From positions 1-33,268 of the forward strand of contig CALGOZ010000051.1 of assembly GCA_937960785.1 (NCBI GenBank): DNA of 33,268 nucleotides, in the 5' to 3' direction. Under the pieces are notes generated by a model. The model did not search any database and was not told the origin of the DNA. It worked only from the letters and a program-made list of their open reading frames with translations. Of this stretch, positions 29,265-33,268 are shown piece by piece. Every line of letters starts with the position of its first letter. Within the stretch, counting starts at the first letter, position 1. The stretch is from an uncultured Pseudogracilibacillus sp. GTDB taxonomy: Bacteria > Bacillota > Bacilli > Bacillales > Amphibacillaceae. Made by a program: the position numbers and the translations under genes.

Positions 29265-30008
29265 ATGAAAGGTAAGCAAGAACGGTTACAAAAGATTATT
29301 GCTCAAAGTGGTTACACGTCGAGGCGAAAGGCCGAACGGTTAATTATAGAAGGTAAAGTAAAAGTAAATGGTAAAGTCGTTACGAAGCTTGGTACGAAAG
29401 CTTCACCAACTGATGAAATAACTGTAAACGGCATACCGATTGAAAGGGAGCCGAAAGTGTGCTATTTACTTTATAAACCACGCCAATACATTACGGCTGT
29501 CTCAGACGATAGAGGTCGAAAGACTGTAATCGACCTAATGCCGGAGGTTGAAGAACGTATTTATCCAATTGGACGATTAGATTATCATTCATCGGGTATA
29601 TTGTTACTTACAAACGATGGGGATTTCGCCCATCAATTAATGCACCCTCGCTATGAAGTCCCTAAGACATACATCGTTAAGGTTAACGGCATTATGTCGC
29701 ATGATACACAGAACAAATTGTTAGAAGGTGTGCAGGATGAGGGGGAGCTTTTAAAGGTCTCTCGTTATAAAGTAAAAGAAGTTGATCGTAAGAAGCGAAC
29801 GATGATTTTAGAAGTCGTCCTTCATGAAGGGAGAAACCGTCATTTACGAAGGCTTTTTGCAGCCCTTGGACATCCGGTAGACAAATTGAAACGGGAAAAG
29901 TTTGCTTTTTTAACTTTAAATCGATTACAACCTGGTGAATATCGACCATTAACGAGAAAAGAGGTTCACGACTTACGGCAACTCGTCAGTCGAAAAAGAC
30001 GAAAGTAA
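29265..30008 (+). CDS. rluB: 23S rRNA pseudouridine synthase RluB
   Basis: RluB makes a pseudouridine in helix 89 of 23S rRNA near the peptidyl transferase centre (position 2605 in E. coli numbering). The 247-residue product has an N-terminal S4 RNA-binding domain (about 5-60, RLQKIIAQSGYTSRRKAERLI) and the RsuA/RluB catalytic motif GRLDYHSSGILLLTNDGD with its Asp, followed by LHEGRNRHLRRLFAALGHPV. ATG 29265 follows AAAGGTGAT. It precedes resA by 42 bases, the usual arrangement, and has its own promoter after the spmB terminator. Confidence 0.94.
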   Translation: MKGKQERLQKIIAQSGYTSRRKAERLIIEGKVKVNGKVVTKLGTKASPTDEITVNGIPIEREPKVCYLLYKPRQYITAVSDDRGRKTVIDLMPEVEERIYPIGRLDYHSSGILLLTNDGDFAHQLMHPRYEVPKTYIVKVNGIMSHDTQNKLLEGVQDEGELLKVSRYKVKEVDRKKRTMILEVVLHEGRNRHLRRLFAALGHPVDKLKREKFAFLTLNRLQPGEYRPLTRKEVHDLRQLVSRKRRK

Positions 30009-30050
30009 TATACGAAAGATGTCGGAAGGATAAATATAGGGGTGATGTTC

Positions 30051-30617
30051 ATGGCTCTTGAAGAAGCACGTAATAAAAAACGCAATAAAATGAAACGCCG
30101 CTTTTATTATCGTACAGCGGTATTACTCGTCTTAGTTGCAGCAGTCGTTTTTGCGCTAGTTGCAAATTTAAATCAAGATAAAGAAATTTATCGAGCTGGA
30201 GATCTTGCTCCGGATTTTGAATTAGAACAAATAAATCAATATAACGAATTAGAATCCATCCGTTTAAGCGATTTACGTGGCAAAGGTGTAATGCTTAACT
30301 TTTGGGGTACGTTTTGTCCACCTTGTGAAGAAGAGATGCCTTATATGGAGTCGTTGTATCCAGAATATAAGGATGACATCGAAATTGTCGCTGTTAACCT
30401 AGATAATAGTGAAGTAGTAATCCATCGTTTTATCGATAAACACAGTTTGACGTTTCCAGTTGTACATGATAAAAATAGCGACGTATTAGATTTATACAAA
30501 GTAAAACCATTACCAAGTACGTTTTTTATAAATCCTGAAGGAGAAATAGTTGAAAAAGTCGAAGGAGCATTAACGCTAGAAAGATTAGAAGAATATTTCA
30601 AAATGATTCAACCATAA
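30051..30617 (+). CDS. resA: Membrane-anchored thiol-disulfide oxidoreductase ResA
   Basis: ResA reduces the haem-binding cysteines of apocytochrome c on the outer face of the membrane before haem attachment. The 188-residue product has a basic N-terminus, a membrane anchor (about 22-40) and a TlpA-like thioredoxin domain. The active site is Cys89-Pro-Pro-Cys92 in WGTFCPPCEEEMPYM, with the cis-proline region PLPSTFFI. B. subtilis ResA has CEPC at this site. The start is ATG 30051 after AGGGGTGAT; GTG 30042 and ATG 30045 lie within the ribosome site. Confidence 0.93.
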   Translation: MALEEARNKKRNKMKRRFYYRTAVLLVLVAAVVFALVANLNQDKEIYRAGDLAPDFELEQINQYNELESIRLSDLRGKGVMLNFWGTFCPPCEEEMPYMESLYPEYKDDIEIVAVNLDNSEVVIHRFIDKHSLTFPVVHDKNSDVLDLYKVKPLPSTFFINPEGEIVEKVEGALTLERLEEYFKMIQP

Positions 30618-30639
30618 CCTACTAAAATGAGGGATTGCA

Positions 30640-32277
30640 ATGAGTAAGCTTAAATGTGAATGTGGTCATTTTAATCCGGAAGGAACGATTCTTTGTGAAG
30701 CTTGTGGTAAGCCAATCGAGGAGAACCAACATTTAGACGGAAATGATAAAACAAAATTATTAAATATGCGCTATGAAGGTTCCGCGAGACGTTCATTAAC
30801 GTATAACCGTACGATTGTCGATAAGATTTGGATCTTTTTCTCTTCCGTGCGAAATGGCGTTATTTTAATAGTAATCGCCTTAATTGCATCGGGAATTGGA
30901 ACGATTTTCCCGCAAGCAATGTATATTCCTGCCGAAGCGGAAAATCGGGATCCAGCTGTGTTTTATGAGGATTGGTACGGTTTACCGGGGAAAATCTATT
31001 ACCAATTAGGATTCCATGAGTTATATAGTTCCTGGTGGTATATGATTTTAATTGCGTTGATAGGAATATCGCTCGTTATTTGTAGTTTAGACCGTTTTAT
31101 TCCCTTACGTCGAGCCTTAAAGGTTCAACGGCCAAAACGTCACTATCGTTTTTTATCCCGTCAACGTCTCTTTAGCGAAACGAAAGGGGCTACTGAGGAA
31201 GATGTTGACCAAGTTATTAAGCGATTAAAAAAACAACGATATAATATTTTTGAAGAAGACGGTCAATATTTAGCAGAGAAAAATCGCTTCTCCCGGTGGG
31301 GACCGTACGTCAACCATATCGGATTAATCATTATTTTAATTGCTGCGATGTTGCGGCTAACTCCGCTGCTCTTTTTAGATGACTACGTATGGGTTCGTGA
31401 AGGTGAACAAAAAGTAATTCCAAGTACCGACGGTCAATATTATATTGAAAACAAAAAGTTCCATATCGACTTTTACGATGAAAACGACGAGCGATTCAAA
31501 GATGCGATTGAACGAATGGGCGAGGCACCGGTTAAAAACTATCAAACAGATGCTGTAATATACGAAGTAACTTCCGAAACGTTACCAGGTCAAGAACCCG
31601 AATTAGAAGTTATTGCCGAAGAATCAATTCAGATGAATAAACCGTTAAAATTTAATGGTTATCGCTTATATCAATCGGGATATCAAGATAACGAATTTTC
31701 GACAATGACGTTTGCCATTTTATCTAATGATGAAGAAGAGGAATCTTTTGGTGAAATTACAATTGACTTAGTTTCTCCGGAAGACTACTATGAACTTGAT
31801 AATGGCTTTAGAGTAGAAGTTACGCAATATTTCCCTGATTATGTATTAAAGGACGGTGAGCCGTCAACTCAGTCAAAGTTCCCGAAAAATCCGGCCTTTG
31901 TTTTCCATGTATTCCCACCTGATTCCGATGAAGGAGAAGTTAGTTTCGTAGGAATTGGTAGAAATATTGATGCAACAGGAGAAAACGAATATCGACTCGG
32001 GATTAGAGACTTTACAACCCATTATGTTAGTGGCTTAACCGTTCGTAAAGATTACACATTACCGATCTTTATTATTGGCGCAGCAATCTTTATGATTGGA
32101 GTCGTACAAGGAATGTACTGGCAACATCGACGTATTTGGGTTAACCGTGCAGATGGTGCTGTACTTTTAGCAGCGCATACGAATAAAAATTGGTTCGGTA
32201 TTAAAAGGGACATTGAAAAAGCGATTGAAGGTACGAAAGTCCAAATGGTAGTCGATCAACAGGACGACGAGAAATAG
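30640..32277 (+). CDS. resB: Cytochrome c biogenesis protein ResB
   Basis: ResB (CcsB-like) works with ResC as the System II haem lyase for c-type cytochromes. The 545-residue product has about four membrane segments (near 73-92, 131-149, 222-240 and 470-491). A large external domain (about 245-465) lies between the third and fourth. The N-terminus carries a four-cysteine zinc-ribbon-like element, Cys6, Cys8, Cys19 and Cys22 (CECGHFNPEGTILCEACG), shared with Bacillus homologues as I recall them. ATG 30640 follows GAGGG; resC begins 17 bases after its stop. Confidence 0.95.
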   Translation: MSKLKCECGHFNPEGTILCEACGKPIEENQHLDGNDKTKLLNMRYEGSARRSLTYNRTIVDKIWIFFSSVRNGVILIVIALIASGIGTIFPQAMYIPAEAENRDPAVFYEDWYGLPGKIYYQLGFHELYSSWWYMILIALIGISLVICSLDRFIPLRRALKVQRPKRHYRFLSRQRLFSETKGATEEDVDQVIKRLKKQRYNIFEEDGQYLAEKNRFSRWGPYVNHIGLIIILIAAMLRLTPLLFLDDYVWVREGEQKVIPSTDGQYYIENKKFHIDFYDENDERFKDAIERMGEAPVKNYQTDAVIYEVTSETLPGQEPELEVIAEESIQMNKPLKFNGYRLYQSGYQDNEFSTMTFAILSNDEEEESFGEITIDLVSPEDYYELDNGFRVEVTQYFPDYVLKDGEPSTQSKFPKNPAFVFHVFPPDSDEGEVSFVGIGRNIDATGENEYRLGIRDFTTHYVSGLTVRKDYTLPIFIIGAAIFMIGVVQGMYWQHRRIWVNRADGAVLLAAHTNKNWFGIKRDIEKAIEGTKVQMVVDQQDDEK

Positions 32278-32294
32278 GAGAGGTGTAAGTAAAC

Positions 32295-33268
32295 ATGAGT
32301 ACAAGTATTACGACGTTTTATGTAATTGGAATAGTATTGTATTTAGTCGCAACATTGTTTTTCGCTAACACAGTACGTGATAAACGAAGTAAATCCGGAG
32401 CTGGAAAATCGGGAACATACGGCATTGTTATTACAATTCTCGGATTTATTTCACACTTAATTTACTTTATTTTACGATGGATTGCAGGTGGACATGCCCC
32501 CGTTAGTAATATGTTCGAGTTTGTTACGTTTCTCGGTATAAGCATTGTCCTAGCGTTTATTATTTTGTATTTTATTTACCGCGCGGATGTTTTAGGGCTT
32601 TTTGCGCTTCCTATTGCATTGATTATTTTAGCTTTTGCAAGTATGTTCCCGACAGAAATTTCTCCCCTTGTACCGTCGTTACAAAGTCACTGGTTATATA
32701 TTCACGTTATTACGGTGTCACTTTCTCAAGGGATTTTAGCGATTAGTTTTGTTACGGGAATTATTTATTTAGTAAAGGCAGTCGATCAATCGGTTCGTAG
32801 TAAACGAACTTTCTGGCTCGAAGTAATCATGTTTTCGTTATTTCTCGTTGCCGGATTTGTCGCTTCAACGGTCTTGTTTAGTAAAGTAATGGATTATAGT
32901 GCCTCCTTTACGTATGTTGAAAATGAGCGAGAAGTTACAGTAGAGTACCATATGCCACCGATTGCCGGTCCGCAAAATGGTGAGGCAGTTGATGTAGATA
33001 AAATGGAACCACTCATTACTACACCAAATTGGATGCAAGGAAAGGACGCACCACGAAAGTTTAACACTGTAATTTGGTCGTTTATTTTCGGTTCGCTTTT
33101 TTATATTATCTCTCGTGTCTTGATGAGAAAGCGAGTCGCTGCCTGGATTCAACCTTATCTGAAAAATGCAAAACTCGACCTACTCGATGAAATTACGTAC
33201 CGTGCGATCGCGATAGGATTTCCACTCTTTACCTTAGGTGGATTGATTTTCGCTGCTATTTGGGCACA
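32295..33268 (+). CDS. resC: Cytochrome c biogenesis protein ResC, 3'-truncated by window end
   Basis: ResC (CcsA/CcmC-like) is the haem-handling partner of ResB. An uninterrupted frame of 324 codons runs from ATG 32295, ten bases after AGGAG-like sequence (GGAGAGGTG), to the window edge. The family motif GGHAPVSNMFEFVTFLG is at about residues 69-85, and SLQSHWLYIHV follows at about 133-143. Membrane segments lie near 7-24, 45-63, 76-95, 102-120, 140-163 and 178-198. The visible end, GGLIFAAIWA, is the start of the conserved tryptophan-rich haem-binding segment, which lies mostly outside. About 60-70 residues are missing. resD and resE would be expected next. Confidence 0.93.
   Translation, partial: MSTSITTFYVIGIVLYLVATLFFANTVRDKRSKSGAGKSGTYGIVITILGFISHLIYFILRWIAGGHAPVSNMFEFVTFLGISIVLAFIILYFIYRADVLGLFALPIALIILAFASMFPTEISPLVPSLQSHWLYIHVITVSLSQGILAISFVTGIIYLVKAVDQSVRSKRTFWLEVIMFSLFLVAGFVASTVLFSKVMDYSASFTYVENEREVTVEYHMPPIAGPQNGEAVDVDKMEPLITTPNWMQGKDAPRKFNTVIWSFIFGSLFYIISRVLMRKRVAAWIQPYLKNAKLDLLDEITYRAIAIGFPLFTLGGLIFAAIWA

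Noticed and set aside
1..33268. CRISPR arrays, tRNA or rRNA genes, toxin-antitoxin pairs, prophage genes
   Set aside because: None seen on either strand: no regularly spaced direct repeats, no cloverleaf or rRNA-like sequence, and all intact genes are ordinary chromosomal ones.

Overview
The window is a continuous, single-strand block of a low-GC Gram-positive, endospore-forming chromosome. Gene content and order (recA-rny-ymdB-spoVS-miaB-ricA-cotE, then nudF-yqxK-spoIIM-fur-yqzK-xerD-drm, the spoIIA and spoVA operons, lysA-ppiB, ribT-scpA-scpB, dacB-spmA-spmB-rluB-resABC) are typical of Bacillaceae. All 36 genes recognised here lie on the + strand. Nothing in the window looks like a phage, insertion sequence, CRISPR array, tRNA or rRNA. 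Family comparisons rest on remembered Bacillus subtilis proteins; no search was run.

Region 1 (1-6236) holds the 3' part of pgsA, cinA, recA with a LexA-type operator, RNase Y, the phosphodiesterase YmdB and SpoVS. Region 2 (6237-7283) is a kilobase without a gene. It is rich in hairpins, including a chain of mutually exclusive stems, and is the least explained part of the window. Region 3 (7284-10032) carries miaB, ricA and cotE. Region 4 (10124-16958) carries nudF, an EndoQ-like nuclease, spoIIM, fur, yqzK, xerD, drm and pdp. Region 5 (17128-22627) is the forespore programme: dacF, spoIIAA-spoIIAB-sigF and a shortened spoVA operon. Region 6 (22765-26576) has lysA, ppiB, ribT, scpA and scpB. 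Region 7 (26788-33268) has the spore-cortex operon dacB-spmA-spmB, rluB, and the cytochrome c maturation genes resA-resB-resC, the last cut by the window end.

Many genes serve sporulation, and plausible sporulation sigma-factor promoters can be read directly: sigma-H before spoIIAA, sigma-F before dacF, sigma-G before spoVAA, and sigma-E before dacB, cotE and spoIIM. Strong intrinsic terminators separate most transcription units, and several share a recurring stem core.

The main departures from the classical Bacillus arrangement are these: no spoVAC-AD-AE between spoVAB and spoVAF; cotE joined to nudF instead of mutS-mutL; no tdh-kbl between spoVS and miaB; no purine nucleoside phosphorylase between drm and pdp; ribT without the rib operon; a CotE with a basic instead of acidic C-terminus; and a RicA with no cysteine. 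No wholly new protein system was recognised. The best candidate for something undescribed is the structured intergenic region at about 6450-7000.
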